A stretch of 64,000 nt of DNA, taken from Chloroflexota bacterium. GTDB taxonomy: Bacteria; Chloroflexota; Dehalococcoidia; GIF9; UBA5629. A program made the translations under genes and the position numbers. The stretch is from contig VGOP01000009.1 in the NCBI GenBank assembly GCA_016875875.1, forward strand, positions 45,664 through 109,663, in the 5' to 3' direction. Below are positions 9,800 to 18,931 of the stretch, piece after piece; position 1 is the first letter of the stretch; each line of letters opens with the position of its first letter. Under the pieces are notes generated by a model, which was not told where the DNA came from, ran no database searches, and saw only the letters and a list, made by a program, of their open reading frames with translations.

Positions 9800-10876
9800 G
9801 TGAGCCGGCTGCAGAAACTACGGCAGAGTCTAACACAAAGGGAGTTGGATATCCTTGTAGTTTCTCAGTCGGAAAACCGGCGTTATCTTTCTGGTTTTAC
9901 TGGCTCATTGGGTTGGCTGCTTATTTCTGAGAATAGTACTTATTTAGCCGTGGACTTCCGTTATGTAGAGCAAGCTAGGAAGGAAGCACCGGATTTTGAT
10001 GTGATTCATATAAAAGGTGACGTGGTAAGTTGGTTGCCGAAATTGGTCTCGGATTTAGGATATAAAAAGATGGGCTTTGAAGCCAACCAGGTTCCTTTTA
10101 TCACCTGCCAGCAGCTGTGTAAAACGGTAGGCGATGACAATAATAAGATTAAACTTGTTCCAACTACTGGATTGGTGGAGTCCATTCGCGCTATCAAGGA
10201 GCCTGAGGAGCTAAAGTTCATAATTGAAGCAGTTGAATTAGCTGATGCCGCTTTTAACCATGCTAAATCAATTATCCGTCCCGGAATTAGCGAAAAAGAG
10301 TTGGCTTGGGCATTGGAGAAATTCCTCCGAGAAAAGGGTAGCGAAGCCGTGCCTTTTGAGATCATCGTGGCCTCTGGCCCCAATGCGGCTTCGCCTCATG
10401 CTAAGCCCTCAGAACAGCGCCTTAAAAAAAATGTACCTGTGGTGGTTGATTTGGGGGCACGGGTGAATGGCTATTGCAGTGACCTCAGCCGTACCTTTTT
10501 TCTAGGTGATGAGGACAAGACTTTTTTTAAAATTTATGATATTGTTTTGGGTGCACAATTAACTGCTCTGGCAACAATAGGTGCTGGCATGAATGGCGAC
10601 CAAGCTGATCGACTAGCCCGGGCGGTTATTGAAAAGGCAGGCTATGGTGATGCTTTTGGTCATGGGTTAGGACATGGCGTTGGCTTAGAGGCTCATGAAT
10701 CGCCAAGGCTTGGGCCTAATTCTTCAGATTCGTTAGTTGATGACATGGTTTTCACTGTAGAACCCGGGATTTATATAGCTGGCTGGGGTGGAGTTAGGAT
10801 TGAAGATACAGTTGTAATGGAGAACGGCAGAGTTAAAGCCCTTACCAAGGCGGAGAAGATAGCAAACATCTGTTAG
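9800..10876 (+). CDS. Xaa-Pro aminopeptidase-like, M24 family
   Basis: A 358-residue cytosolic metallopeptidase expected to remove N-terminal residues before proline. It has an N-terminal creatinase-like domain (1-125) and a C-terminal pita-bread domain. All five metal ligands are visible: two Asp in VVDLGARVNGYCSDLS, His in GHGLGHGVGLEAHE, Glu in FTVEPGIY and Glu in VRIEDTV. It starts with GTG 2 nt after the aroQ stop. Placement directly before efp is a common bacterial arrangement and fits, since EF-P and proline peptidases both deal with proline-rich sequence. Confidence 0.92.
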   Translation: MSRLQKLRQSLTQRELDILVVSQSENRRYLSGFTGSLGWLLISENSTYLAVDFRYVEQARKEAPDFDVIHIKGDVVSWLPKLVSDLGYKKMGFEANQVPFITCQQLCKTVGDDNNKIKLVPTTGLVESIRAIKEPEELKFIIEAVELADAAFNHAKSIIRPGISEKELAWALEKFLREKGSEAVPFEIIVASGPNAASPHAKPSEQRLKKNVPVVVDLGARVNGYCSDLSRTFFLGDEDKTFFKIYDIVLGAQLTALATIGAGMNGDQADRLARAVIEKAGYGDAFGHGLGHGVGLEAHESPRLGPNSSDSLVDDMVFTVEPGIYIAGWGGVRIEDTVVMENGRVKALTKAEKIANIC

Positions 10877-10891
10877 GAGGGTAGTCACCTT

Positions 10892-11452
10892 ATGATAGAC
10901 GCTGGAGAGTTAAAAAGAGGAATAACTATTGAACTGGATGGGCAGTTGTATCAGGTTCTTGATTACCAGCATATTAAGATGGGACGGGGCTCAGCACAGG
11001 TTCGGCTGAAACTTCGTGATGTTCGTGCTGGGCATAATACTGAACGCTCCTTCCAGGCCAGTGAGACATTTACTAGAGCTTTCCTTGAACGTCGCCCTGT
11101 ACAGTACCTTTATAATGATGGCAGCCTTTACCATTTTATGGATACCAAGACCTTCGAGCAGATACCTTTTGATAAATCAATGCTTGGTGATACGCTGAAC
11201 TACTTGAAAGACGGGTCGAACTTGGAAATACTGACACACAAAGGCAAATCTGTGGGAATACAATTACCTGTTTCAGTAGAGCTTAAGGTAACGGAAACAG
11301 GCCCTGGCTTCAAAGGGGATACCGCCTCAGCCGGCACCAAACCAGCTAAGATGGAGACGGGAATTACTATTAAAGTTCCCTTTTTCATAAATACTGGCGA
11401 TACTATTAAGGTTGATACTCGCACTGGGGACTACCTAGAGAGGGTAAGCTGA
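10892..11452 (+). CDS. efp: Translation elongation factor P
   Basis: A 186-residue protein with three beta-barrel domains. It relieves ribosome stalling at polyproline. A strong Shine-Dalgarno (TTAGGAGGG) precedes the ATG. Domain I aligns with known EF-P up to the loop HIKMGRGSAQVRLKLRD. At the loop tip, where E. coli has Lys34 and B. subtilis has Lys32, this protein has Arg32 (codon CGG at 10985-10987). Arg at this position is known in the rhamnosylated EF-P of Pseudomonas, but no EarP or rhamnose gene is nearby. The C-terminal signature GDTIKVDTRTGDYLERV is intact. Confidence 0.96.
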   Translation: MIDAGELKRGITIELDGQLYQVLDYQHIKMGRGSAQVRLKLRDVRAGHNTERSFQASETFTRAFLERRPVQYLYNDGSLYHFMDTKTFEQIPFDKSMLGDTLNYLKDGSNLEILTHKGKSVGIQLPVSVELKVTETGPGFKGDTASAGTKPAKMETGITIKVPFFINTGDTIKVDTRTGDYLERVS

Positions 11453-11456
11453 ATCT

Positions 11457-12107
11457 TTGATAAAAGCTGACCTTCATATTCACACCACATACTCCATGGA
11501 TTGCACCATGTCCCTGGAGCAGATAATTGACCGCTGTCTTGAAGTTGGCATCAACTGCCTCGGCGTAGCTGACCATAACACTATTGCCGGAGCTCTAAAG
11601 CTGAAAGAAATGGCACCTTTCCTAATTATCGTCGGTGAAGAGATCCTGACTTTGGGTGGTGAGATCATAGGGTTCTTTCTCACCCAGGAGATTCCTAGCA
11701 AATTGTCCATAGAAGAAACTATAGCCCAGATCAAAGCTCAGGGAGGGCTGGTATGTATTCCACATCCCTATGACAGCTTGCGTTTATCAATATTTAGAAA
11801 CAAAGTATTGAAAGGCGTAATGCCAGAGATTGATATTATCGAGGCTTTCAACGCCCGTAGTCTTTTTTCACCTGGCAGCTCATCCAGAGCCTGGAAGCTA
11901 GCACAAAAATATGGCAAGCCTGCCAGTGCCGGCAGTGATGCCCATACACTACCTGAAATAGGCAATGCCTATGTTGAAATGCCGGAATTCAATGGAAAAG
12001 ATGACTTTCTGGCCTCCCTGGCTAAGGGAAAAATTTCTGGTAGTATGTCGAACCCAGCTGCTCATTTCGTCAGCACCTGGAATAGACTGAAAAAACAATT
12101 GTCATAG
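11457..12107 (+). CDS. PHP-domain phosphoesterase
   Basis: A 216-residue protein of the PHP superfamily (trinuclear-metal phosphoesterases). Metal-binding motifs are visible: DLHIHTTYSMD at the N terminus, ADHNT, GEEI, CIPHPYD and GSDAHTLPEIG. It starts with TTG 4 nt after efp, with AGAGAGGG about 11 nt upstream. PHP proteins of this size hydrolyse small phosphates or nucleotides; the substrate is unknown. It is followed 2-11 nt later by a formyltransferase-like gene, and the four genes after efp look like one functional set. Confidence 0.85.
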   Translation: MIKADLHIHTTYSMDCTMSLEQIIDRCLEVGINCLGVADHNTIAGALKLKEMAPFLIIVGEEILTLGGEIIGFFLTQEIPSKLSIEETIAQIKAQGGLVCIPHPYDSLRLSIFRNKVLKGVMPEIDIIEAFNARSLFSPGSSSRAWKLAQKYGKPASAGSDAHTLPEIGNAYVEMPEFNGKDDFLASLAKGKISGSMSNPAAHFVSTWNRLKKQLS

Positions 12108-12118
12108 GAGTGGTTCAC

Positions 12119-12934
12119 TTGTTGACCATCGGTTGGTTTTCAACCGGCAGAGATAAGGCAGCAAGGCGACTTCTGCAAGTTGTATGCCCAAAAATTCGAA
12201 GTGGTGAAATCGAGGGCAAGATTAGTTTTGTCTTTAGTAATCGCGAACCCGGCGAAACTAAAGAGAGTGATTTATTCCTTGAGCTAGTTCGAAGCTATGG
12301 TGTTCCACTGATTGGCTTTTCCTCAGAGAAATTCAAAACCGCGCAAGGAATAACAGGCAAGGCGGAAAGCGAAAAATTATCAGAGTGGCGCCTCGATTTT
12401 GATAGGGAGGTTATGAAAAGACTAACTGGTTTCCGTCCAGACCTGTGCGTGCTTGCTGGCTATATGCTTATTGTCGGGGAAGAGATGTGCCATAAATATG
12501 ACATGATTAACCTGCATCCAGCGGCTCCCGGAGGGCCTAAAGGTAGCTGGCAGGAGGTAATCTGGGCATTGATTGAGAATAATGCTGCAGAATCCGGGGT
12601 AATGATGCACCTGGTAACGCCTGAGTTGGACAGGGGGCCGGTAATAGCTTATTGCACTTATCCTATTAGAGGTGAACATTTTGATAAATATTGGCGGGAA
12701 ATAGATGGTCGCTCTGTAGCTGAGATAAAAAAGGCACAAGGTGAAAACAATGCACTTTTTAAACTTATCCGCCAGCATGGGCTAGCCAGAGAATTCCCTC
12801 TTATCGTGTCGACTTTGAGAGCCTTCGGCCGTGGTGAGGTTAAAATAGAAGCTGGCAAAATTTTTGATCGTTATGAGAAATCGATACCGGGGTACAACCT
12901 TAGTGATGAAGTAAATAAAGCAGTGGAATCGTGA
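12119..12934 (+). CDS. Formyltransferase-like protein (PurN/Fmt fold)
   Basis: About 271 residues with a formyl-transferase N domain. The catalytic Asn-His pair lies in INLHPAAPGG, and the conserved Asp region reads TPELDRGPVI. The family moves a formyl group from 10-formyltetrahydrofolate, but this protein diverges from true PurN: it has GGPKGSWQEVIWALIE after the NLHP motif and an extra C-terminal helical part. A GTG at 12110 leaves no room for a ribosome site; TTG at 12119 sits 8 nt after AGGAG and is preferred. The acceptor substrate is unknown. It overlaps the next gene by ATGA. Confidence 0.75.
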   Translation: MLTIGWFSTGRDKAARRLLQVVCPKIRSGEIEGKISFVFSNREPGETKESDLFLELVRSYGVPLIGFSSEKFKTAQGITGKAESEKLSEWRLDFDREVMKRLTGFRPDLCVLAGYMLIVGEEMCHKYDMINLHPAAPGGPKGSWQEVIWALIENNAAESGVMMHLVTPELDRGPVIAYCTYPIRGEHFDKYWREIDGRSVAEIKKAQGENNALFKLIRQHGLAREFPLIVSTLRAFGRGEVKIEAGKIFDRYEKSIPGYNLSDEVNKAVES

Positions 12935-13920
12935 TGAGCCTAATTTGTTTTGATCTCGAGGGGCCATTAGCTACTCAGGATAATGCCTATGAGCTTATGA
13001 AGCTGTTCCCTGATGGAGGCAGGATTTTTGAGGTCATCAGCCGCTATGATGATTTGCTCACTTTAGGAGCCAGGCTGGACTACGAGCCCGGTGACACTTT
13101 AGCCCTTATTGCACCCTTCCTGGTTTACCACGGGATAAAAGAGGATGACATTTCTGCCTTAGCCAGAAAAGCAACCTTAACCAATGGAGCTATTAGCCTT
13201 ATCTCCCGACTGAGTGCTCAGGGCTGGAAAATATTCTGCATCAGCACCAGCTATGAGCAGTATGCCAGGCATATAGCTTTTAGACTTGGCATTTTTTCGC
13301 AAAATGTTGCCTGTACTTCTTGCCCACTGGATAAATTCTCTAAACAGTTAAATAAAGAAGATTTCTGCTATGTAGAGACGGTGGAGAAAAATATTTTGGA
13401 TAAACATCCAATCGACGACATCTGGATAAAGAAAAGGCTTGACCGTTTTTACTGGAAGGAACTGCCCAAGACCAATCTGGGTCTACTCATAGAACAGGTG
13501 CAACCTGTTGGCGGACAGCGTAAGGTGGAAGCCTTGCGCCATTTCGCCACAGCTCAAGGGCAATCTTTCTCCAACTGTGTAGTGGTTGGTGATAGCATTA
13601 CCGACTTCAAGATGCTTCAGGCTGTTGAGCAGGCTGGTGGACTGGCGATTGCCTTCAATGCTAACGAGTATGCCCTACCCTATGCTACCATAGGTTTAGC
13701 CTCTACACACCTTGACGACCTGCGGCCGGTGTTAGAAGCCTGGAATAAGGGCAAACGGTCGGCCGTGGAAAAGCTGGTCAAAGAAAAAGAAAAAGCCGGT
13801 GGGAACGCTAACAGGGAGCACTTTCACTGGCTTGCCGGAATTAAAAAAATAGGGACTCCTCTTGAAATCCACAAGCGAATCCGCCGTGTTGTTCGAGAAG
13901 AGGCAGCTAAGCTAGGCTGA
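12931..13920 (+). CDS. HAD-superfamily phosphatase-like protein
   Basis: A 329-residue protein with HAD motif I FDLEGPLA near the N terminus, motif II around FCISTS, and motif III/IV VVGDSITDFKML. The usual DxD of motif I is DLE here, which may alter activity. The start DLEGPLATQDNAYE resembles an archaeal group often named energy-converting hydrogenase A subunit R; that name is misleading, as there is no hydrogenase here. It overlaps the formyltransferase by 4 nt and is followed 6 nt later by a PfkB kinase. Its function is unassigned. Confidence 0.75.
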   Translation: MMSLICFDLEGPLATQDNAYELMKLFPDGGRIFEVISRYDDLLTLGARLDYEPGDTLALIAPFLVYHGIKEDDISALARKATLTNGAISLISRLSAQGWKIFCISTSYEQYARHIAFRLGIFSQNVACTSCPLDKFSKQLNKEDFCYVETVEKNILDKHPIDDIWIKKRLDRFYWKELPKTNLGLLIEQVQPVGGQRKVEALRHFATAQGQSFSNCVVVGDSITDFKMLQAVEQAGGLAIAFNANEYALPYATIGLASTHLDDLRPVLEAWNKGKRSAVEKLVKEKEKAGGNANREHFHWLAGIKKIGTPLEIHKRIRRVVREEAAKLG

Positions 13921-13926
13921 GTTCAA

Positions 13927-14892
13927 ATGGCTCAAATTGAGGTAGTCGGTTTTGGAGCGATGAATATCGACCGTCTGTACCGGGTCGAGAAGCTTGTCGT
14001 TGACGGCGAGCAAATGGTGACAGATTTCATGTCTCTTCCCGGTGGGTCTGCGGCTAACACTATTTACGGCTTGGCTAAGCTCGGTGTTAAGACAGGATTC
14101 GTCGGTGCTGTAGGCATGGACGATGATGGGAAAGAATTGCTCAATGATTTCAAGGCTGCCGCAGTCGATATCAGTCAAATCAGGGCTAAGAAAGCGGCGA
14201 CAGGCTCCACAACCTGCATCAGCGATAAGTTGGGAAGACGAGTCATATATGTCTCCCCCGGAGCTAATAGTCTATTAAACCCCAAGAATATAGGCCTCGC
14301 TTATTTGAACCCGGTTCAGATAGTTCACCTGTCTTCCTTTGCTGATGACAAGCAGCTTAAACTTCAAGTCGACTTAGTAAAAAAACTTGTGAAGTCAGTC
14401 AGGGTCAGCCTGTCTCCCGGTATGCTTTACGCTGCTAAAGGGCTGAAAGCCTTAATGCCTTTACTTGAGAAGACGCACATTGTCTTCATGAACCGTGAGG
14501 AAATCGAGCGATTGACAGGCAAGGATTTCAAGGCCGGAGCCCGGGAACTTGTGAAATCAGGCTGCCGGATTGTCGTCGTAACTTTGGGCAAAGGTCTGGT
14601 TAAGGGCAAAGCTGGGACGGTTACTGCCTATACCTGTGCTGGGGAAAAGGAATATGAAGTTGAGTCCCAAACAGGAAGCCCAAAATCTCCGTTGGAGACC
14701 ACCGGTGCTGGAGATGCTTTTTCTGCCGGCTTTCTCTTCGGTTTCCTCAAAGGCAAAGGGATTGAAGAATGTGGGTTGCTCGGCGATATAATGGCAAGCT
14801 TTGCTATCAGGGAAGTCGGTGCTCGAAAAGGGCTTCCGACCTTAGCTCAGTTATCCCAGAGATACCTCAAACGCTCAGGATGTCGCCTGTAA
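13927..14892 (+). CDS. PfkB-family sugar or nucleoside kinase
   Basis: A 321-residue ribokinase-fold enzyme. The N-terminal PfkB signature GGSAANTIYGLAKLG and the C-terminal signature TTGAGDAFSAGF are both present; Asp in GAGD is the catalytic base. The family phosphorylates sugars, adenosine, fructose-1-phosphate and similar substrates, which sequence alone cannot resolve. It ends the dprA-pfkB run and converges with clpP, leaving 4 bp between the two stops. Confidence 0.88.
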   Translation: MAQIEVVGFGAMNIDRLYRVEKLVVDGEQMVTDFMSLPGGSAANTIYGLAKLGVKTGFVGAVGMDDDGKELLNDFKAAAVDISQIRAKKAATGSTTCISDKLGRRVIYVSPGANSLLNPKNIGLAYLNPVQIVHLSSFADDKQLKLQVDLVKKLVKSVRVSLSPGMLYAAKGLKALMPLLEKTHIVFMNREEIERLTGKDFKAGARELVKSGCRIVVVTLGKGLVKGKAGTVTAYTCAGEKEYEVESQTGSPKSPLETTGAGDAFSAGFLFGFLKGKGIEECGLLGDIMASFAIREVGARKGLPTLAQLSQRYLKRSGCRL

Positions 14893-14896
14893 ATGC

Positions 14897-15517
14897 CTAG
14901 CCTTTTTTCTGCCCCTTGACTGGTGCGCCGCTTAAAATCTGGTCAACGATGCCATATTCCACAGCCTGCTCAGCATTAAGGTAGAAATCACGGTCGGTAT
15001 CATGGGCAATTTTATCCATCGGCTGCCCGGTATGCTTAGCCAATATATTGCGAATCAGTTCCTGCAGCCTCATAATCTCTCGAGCAGCGATCTCAATATC
15101 GGCTGCTTGGCCCTGGGCACCGCCAACTGCCTGATGCATGTGAATCGTGGAGTGTGGCAGGGCATAACGTTTACCTTTAGCTCCGGCAGCAAGAATAACC
15201 GTGGCCATACTGGCAGTCAACCCAACACAGATTGTTGACACATCTGGCCGAACGAGTTGTATAGTGTCATAAATCGCTAGGCCAGCAGCGATAATTCCGC
15301 CCGGTGAATGGATGTAAAGGTTTATGTCCTTCTCCGGGTCCTCGTGCTCCAGGTAAAGAAGCTGTGCGATTATCAAACTGGCTATCTGGTCATTGATAGG
15401 TGTACCCAGAAAGACAATGCGCTCTTTTAAGAGCAGCGAGTAAATGTCAAAGGCTCGCTCGCCCCGGGCACCGCTTTCGATAACCATTGGAATAATGTTT
15501 TGTGGTAAATTTTTCAT
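14897..15517 (-). CDS. clpP: ATP-dependent Clp protease proteolytic subunit
   Basis: A 206-residue serine protease subunit that forms the ClpP barrel. The catalytic triad is S103 (GLTASMA), H128 (IHMHQAVGG) and the Asp in HDTDRDFYL. The start overlaps the tig stop by 4 nt, the usual tig-clpP pairing. No clpX follows; the next gene, pfkB, is convergent, so the ATPase partner is encoded elsewhere. Confidence 0.97.
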   Translation of the reverse strand: MKNLPQNIIPMVIESGARGERAFDIYSLLLKERIVFLGTPINDQIASLIIAQLLYLEHEDPEKDINLYIHSPGGIIAAGLAIYDTIQLVRPDVSTICVGLTASMATVILAAGAKGKRYALPHSTIHMHQAVGGAQGQAADIEIAAREIMRLQELIRNILAKHTGQPMDKIAHDTDRDFYLNAEQAVEYGIVDQILSGAPVKGQKKG

Positions 15518-16824
15518 TTTGCCTTCCCCTTTCTAGAATGAGTAACTCGTTTTTGCTCTGTAGCTATCTGAACCAACCGCTCAACCGTTTTTCGACCTAC
15601 CAGAAGCTGCTTGATAGGCTCACGAGTTTCCGGGAGGCTGAAAAACCTCCTTATCTCATCAGCCTGCTTATCCGCATCTTTTGCTGCCTTCTCAATCTCA
15701 GCATCTATTTCTGAATCATCGACTTCGATTTTTTCGGCTTCAGCTATTTTACCCAGAACCAGAGACCGGACAACACGTCGACTTGCCGTAGGGCGTAATT
15801 CTTCCACATGCCCCTCAAGTGTCTTGTTGATGGTCTTCAGGTAGTTCTCCAGGCCGGTGATTCCTTCAGCAAAGTGCCTTGCCTCGTCCCTGAGCAATCG
15901 GTCGATTTCTCCATCCACTAATACCGGTGGATATTCTACTTCACTTAGTTCGACCGCAGCATCGACCGCCTTCTGCTCCAGCTCCGCGCGAGCCCTTTCC
16001 TCAGCCCTGGTTTTCAGATTGGACGCTATTTGCTCTCGCAGTGAAGCCAGGTCCTCTTTACCCAGACTTTTGGCGAATTCGTCATCGACCTCGGGCAGTG
16101 TTTTTTCCTTTATCTCCGTAGCTGTAACCTTGAAGGCATGTTCTTTTCCAGCCAGCTCCTCCATTTCGTAGTCTGCAGGATAGGACAAGACAAAGCTTTT
16201 TTCTTCGCCTTTACTCATACCTTCCAGCTTCTCAGCGAAGCCAGGAAGAGGTAACCGGGCTTCTTTAAGGACCTCATATACAACGTCCTTACGGATAGGG
16301 AAAGATTCTCCGTCTCTCTTGCCCTCGACGTCGATGGTTACGATGTCGTCGAATTGGACTGGGCGGTCTACCGGTGACTGGATAGCTTGTTGATGCCGTA
16401 GTTGCTCGATGGTTGTCTCGACGTCTTCTTGGCTTATTTCTACCGGCTTGGATTCAACCATTATCTTTGTATAATCTCCAAGCTTGATTGTAGGCTTGAG
16501 CGGCACAATGGCTTTAAAAATCAATGGCTCTGTCTGGATAAGTTCGAACTGTGGTTGAGCAATGGGCTCTATCTTTTGCTCTTCCAGAGTCTCTTTATAG
16601 GCTGTTGGTATCAGGTCTTCCAGGGCTTCCTTGAATAAGGCATCTTTGCCAATGTGACGTTCCAGTATATCTCTGGGTGCCTTCCCTTTACGAAAGCCGG
16701 GTACGGAGACCCTTCTAACCAGGCGATTGTAAGCCTTGTCCAGGTATTTATCTACCTCGACGGGCTCCATCTCGATGTTTACTGCTACCTGGCTGTTCTC
16801 AACTGGCTCTGTAGATACCTTCAT
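15514..16824 (-). CDS. tig: Trigger factor
   Basis: A 436-residue ribosome-bound chaperone. The N-terminal ribosome-binding domain has the signature [12 protein letters not shown]. An FKBP-type prolyl isomerase domain lies at about 155-240 ([14 protein letters not shown]), and a long helical C-terminal chaperone domain follows. The length is normal. A promoter with a perfect TATAAT lies directly upstream of the ATG, leaving a leader of only about 8-10 nt. The gene is translationally coupled to clpP. Confidence 0.97.
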   Translation of the reverse strand: MKVSTEPVENSQVAVNIEMEPVEVDKYLDKAYNRLVRRVSVPGFRKGKAPRDILERHIGKDALFKEALEDLIPTAYKETLEEQKIEPIAQPQFELIQTEPLIFKAIVPLKPTIKLGDYTKIMVESKPVEISQEDVETTIEQLRHQQAIQSPVDRPVQFDDIVTIDVEGKRDGESFPIRKDVVYEVLKEARLPLPGFAEKLEGMSKGEEKSFVLSYPADYEMEELAGKEHAFKVTATEIKEKTLPEVDDEFAKSLGKEDLASLREQIASNLKTRAEERARAELEQKAVDAAVELSEVEYPPVLVDGEIDRLLRDEARHFAEGITGLENYLKTINKTLEGHVEELRPTASRRVVRSLVLGKIAEAEKIEVDDSEIDAEIEKAAKDADKQADEIRRFFSLPETREPIKQLLVGRKTVERLVQIATEQKRVTHSRKGKAK

Positions 16825-16838
16825 TTTTACCCTTCTAT

Positions 16839-16868
16839 ATTATACCTTACGGTATTATCTTCTGCGAA
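16839..16868 (-). promoter_or_regulatory. Promoter for tig-clpP
   Basis: On the minus strand a -35-like TTCGCA (16863-16868) and a -10 TATAAT (16839-16844) are separated by 18 bp. A small inverted repeat ATACC-GTAA-GGTAT overlaps the -10 region and could be an operator. Confidence 0.5.
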
Positions 16869-16936
16869 AAAAATTCCTCCATCCCCTGGCGGGAGGGAGA
16901 TAGAGGGAGGGGGGAAACTCAAATAGACCTGCCGCC

Positions 16937-18748
16937 TCAAGCCTTCGTGGTCCCCTCGCCTGTCAGCTTCAAATGCAATTCATCGAGCTGGGCTTGAGAC
17001 ACCGGAGACGGTGAATCGCTCATCACATCTATGGCGCTCTGGTTCTTGGGAAAGGCGATCACCTCTCTGATGTTATCCGCCCCTGCCAGCAGCATCACCA
17101 CGCGGTCGATACCCGGCGCAATACCGCCATGAGGCGGTGCTCCGTAGTCGAATGCTTCCAGCATATGCCCGAACCGGGCTTCTATCTCCTCATCGCTGTA
17201 GCCGAGCAGGCGGAATACCTTCTGCTGCAACTCGCGAGTATGAATCCTGATGCTGCCGCTGGATAGCTCATAGCCGTTGCACACGATGTCGTAATGGCGC
17301 GCCCGCACCTTGGCTGGGTCGGTATCAAGAAGAGGTATATCCTCTTCGCGCGGTGATGTAAACGGGTGGTGCATCGGCTCCCACAGCTTCGTTTCCTCAT
17401 TCCAGTCCAGCAGCGGAAAGTCAACGACAAAGAAGAAAACCAGATGGTTCGGGTCGATCAGTCCCAGTCGGTGTCCCATCTCCCGCCGCAGCTCATCCAG
17501 CACCTTATCCACCATCTTGGTCTCGCCGGCCACGATTAGTATCAGGTCGCCAGCCTTAGCTTCAAATTTACGGACTATCTCTTTTAGCTGTTCCGTGGCC
17601 AGGTATTTGGCAGCTACCGATTTTACTTTTTCGGGAGTCAGTTGCTCCAGTTTGTCAAAACTGCCGGCAGGTAATGCTAATGTTATCAGCCCCTTGGCTC
17701 CGCAGGACTTTGCCAGCTCCGTCAGCTCTTCCAGCTGCTTATGGGAATAATCGGCGCAGCCAGGCAGGCATATACCTTTCACTTTGCCACCGCCCTGTAT
17801 AGCGGACCGGAAAACGGCGAACTCGGATTCGGCGGCAATTTTGGACAGGTCTCTTAATTCCAGCCCGAAGCGTATATCCGGCTTATCCGTGCCGTATCTC
17901 TCCATCGTTTCCGTAAAGGAAAGCCGTGGGAACGGCTTCAGCATCTTCATTTCCGGCTTAACCGTCTCCACCAGCGAGGTGAACATCTCTTCCAGCAGGC
18001 TGAGTATGTCTTCCTCATCGATAAAGCTCATCTCCATATCGAGCTGCGCAAACTCGGGCTGGCGGTCGGCTCGCAAGTCCTCATCGCGGAAGCAGCGGGC
18101 TATCTGGTAGTATTTCTCGAAGCCTGCCACCATCAATAGCTGCTTGAGCTGCTGCGGTGACTGAGGCAGCGCGTAGAACTTGCCCGGATGTATGCGGCTG
18201 GGCACCAGGTAGTCACGGGCGCCTTCCGGTGTGCTCTTGAATAATATGGGCGTCTCAATCTCCACAAAGCCTTTGGCATCGAGGAAATCGCGCATAAATT
18301 TCTCCACCTTATGGCGAAGTATGATATTTTCTTTCACTCTGGGGCGCCTGAGGTAGAGATAGCGGTACTTGAGGTACAGGTTCTCGTCGACTTCTACATC
18401 TTCATTTATATAGAATGGCGGTGTTTTGGCTATATTGAGGATTTGAATGTCGCTGGCGATAACCTCTATTTTGCCCGTAGGCAGCTTCAGGTTCTCGGTG
18501 CCAGAGGGACGTTTCGCAACTTTGCCGGTTATCTTAGCCACATATTCGTTGCGGAGCTCGTTGGCTGTTTGGTGTGCCTTTTTTGACGTCTCAGGATTAA
18601 ATACTACCTGAGCTATGCCCTCTTTATCTCTCAAATCTATGAATATCAGTCCGCCGTGGTCGCGGCGCCGGTGCACCCACCCCGCCAGAGTTACCTCTTT
18701 TCCCACGTGTTTATCTCTTAGTTCTCCGCAGCTATGGCTCTTGAGCAA
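16937..18748 (-). CDS. aspS: Aspartyl-tRNA synthetase
   Basis: A 603-residue class II synthetase of the bacterial type: an OB-fold anticodon domain at 1-105, a catalytic core with motif 2 FRDEDLRADRQPEF, a GAD insertion at about 300-420, and motif 3 GIAPGIDRVVML near the C terminus. It starts with TTG, with AGGAG 7 nt upstream. It may also charge tRNA-Asn if an amidotransferase is present; the window does not show one. A 36-bp stretch of this gene (codons 31-41) recurs at 21361-21396, at the end of tgt. Confidence 0.97.
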   Translation of the reverse strand: MLKSHSCGELRDKHVGKEVTLAGWVHRRRDHGGLIFIDLRDKEGIAQVVFNPETSKKAHQTANELRNEYVAKITGKVAKRPSGTENLKLPTGKIEVIASDIQILNIAKTPPFYINEDVEVDENLYLKYRYLYLRRPRVKENIILRHKVEKFMRDFLDAKGFVEIETPILFKSTPEGARDYLVPSRIHPGKFYALPQSPQQLKQLLMVAGFEKYYQIARCFRDEDLRADRQPEFAQLDMEMSFIDEEDILSLLEEMFTSLVETVKPEMKMLKPFPRLSFTETMERYGTDKPDIRFGLELRDLSKIAAESEFAVFRSAIQGGGKVKGICLPGCADYSHKQLEELTELAKSCGAKGLITLALPAGSFDKLEQLTPEKVKSVAAKYLATEQLKEIVRKFEAKAGDLILIVAGETKMVDKVLDELRREMGHRLGLIDPNHLVFFFVVDFPLLDWNEETKLWEPMHHPFTSPREEDIPLLDTDPAKVRARHYDIVCNGYELSSGSIRIHTRELQQKVFRLLGYSDEEIEARFGHMLEAFDYGAPPHGGIAPGIDRVVMLLAGADNIREVIAFPKNQSAIDVMSDSPSPVSQAQLDELHLKLTGEGTTKA

Positions 18749-18772
18749 GTAGATCTCCTAGTGTATTTGGAA

Positions 18773-18801
18773 ATTATAGCCTAAGGTAGCCTCTTGTTCA
18801 A
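18773..18801 (-). promoter_or_regulatory. Promoter for aspS
   Basis: On the minus strand a -35 TTGAAC (18796-18801) and a -10 TATAAT (18773-18778) are separated by 17 bp, about 25 bp before the TTG start. Confidence 0.6.
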
Positions 18802-18878
18802 TTACGTTTCTATTGATGCAAATCACAGGCTCGAGTTTAAATTGAATATTCGTTAGATAAATATTTAAAATGCATTAG

Positions 18879-18908
18879 TTGCACTACGATTGCCGATAGA
18901 ATTATAAT
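18879..18908 (+). promoter_or_regulatory. Promoter for the 18.9-kb orphan gene
   Basis: A weak -35 TTGCAC (18879-18884) and a perfect -10 TATAAT (18903-18908) are separated by 18 bp, just before the ATG at 18932. It is divergent from the aspS promoter. Confidence 0.45.
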
Positions 18909-18931
18909 GCAGTGGGCTATACGATGAGCTG

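Noticed and set aside
16865..16920. Purine/pyrimidine-rich tract followed by T7 on the minus strand after aspS, as a terminator
   Set aside because: A stable stem could not be drawn convincingly; the C-rich run pairs only in short registers.
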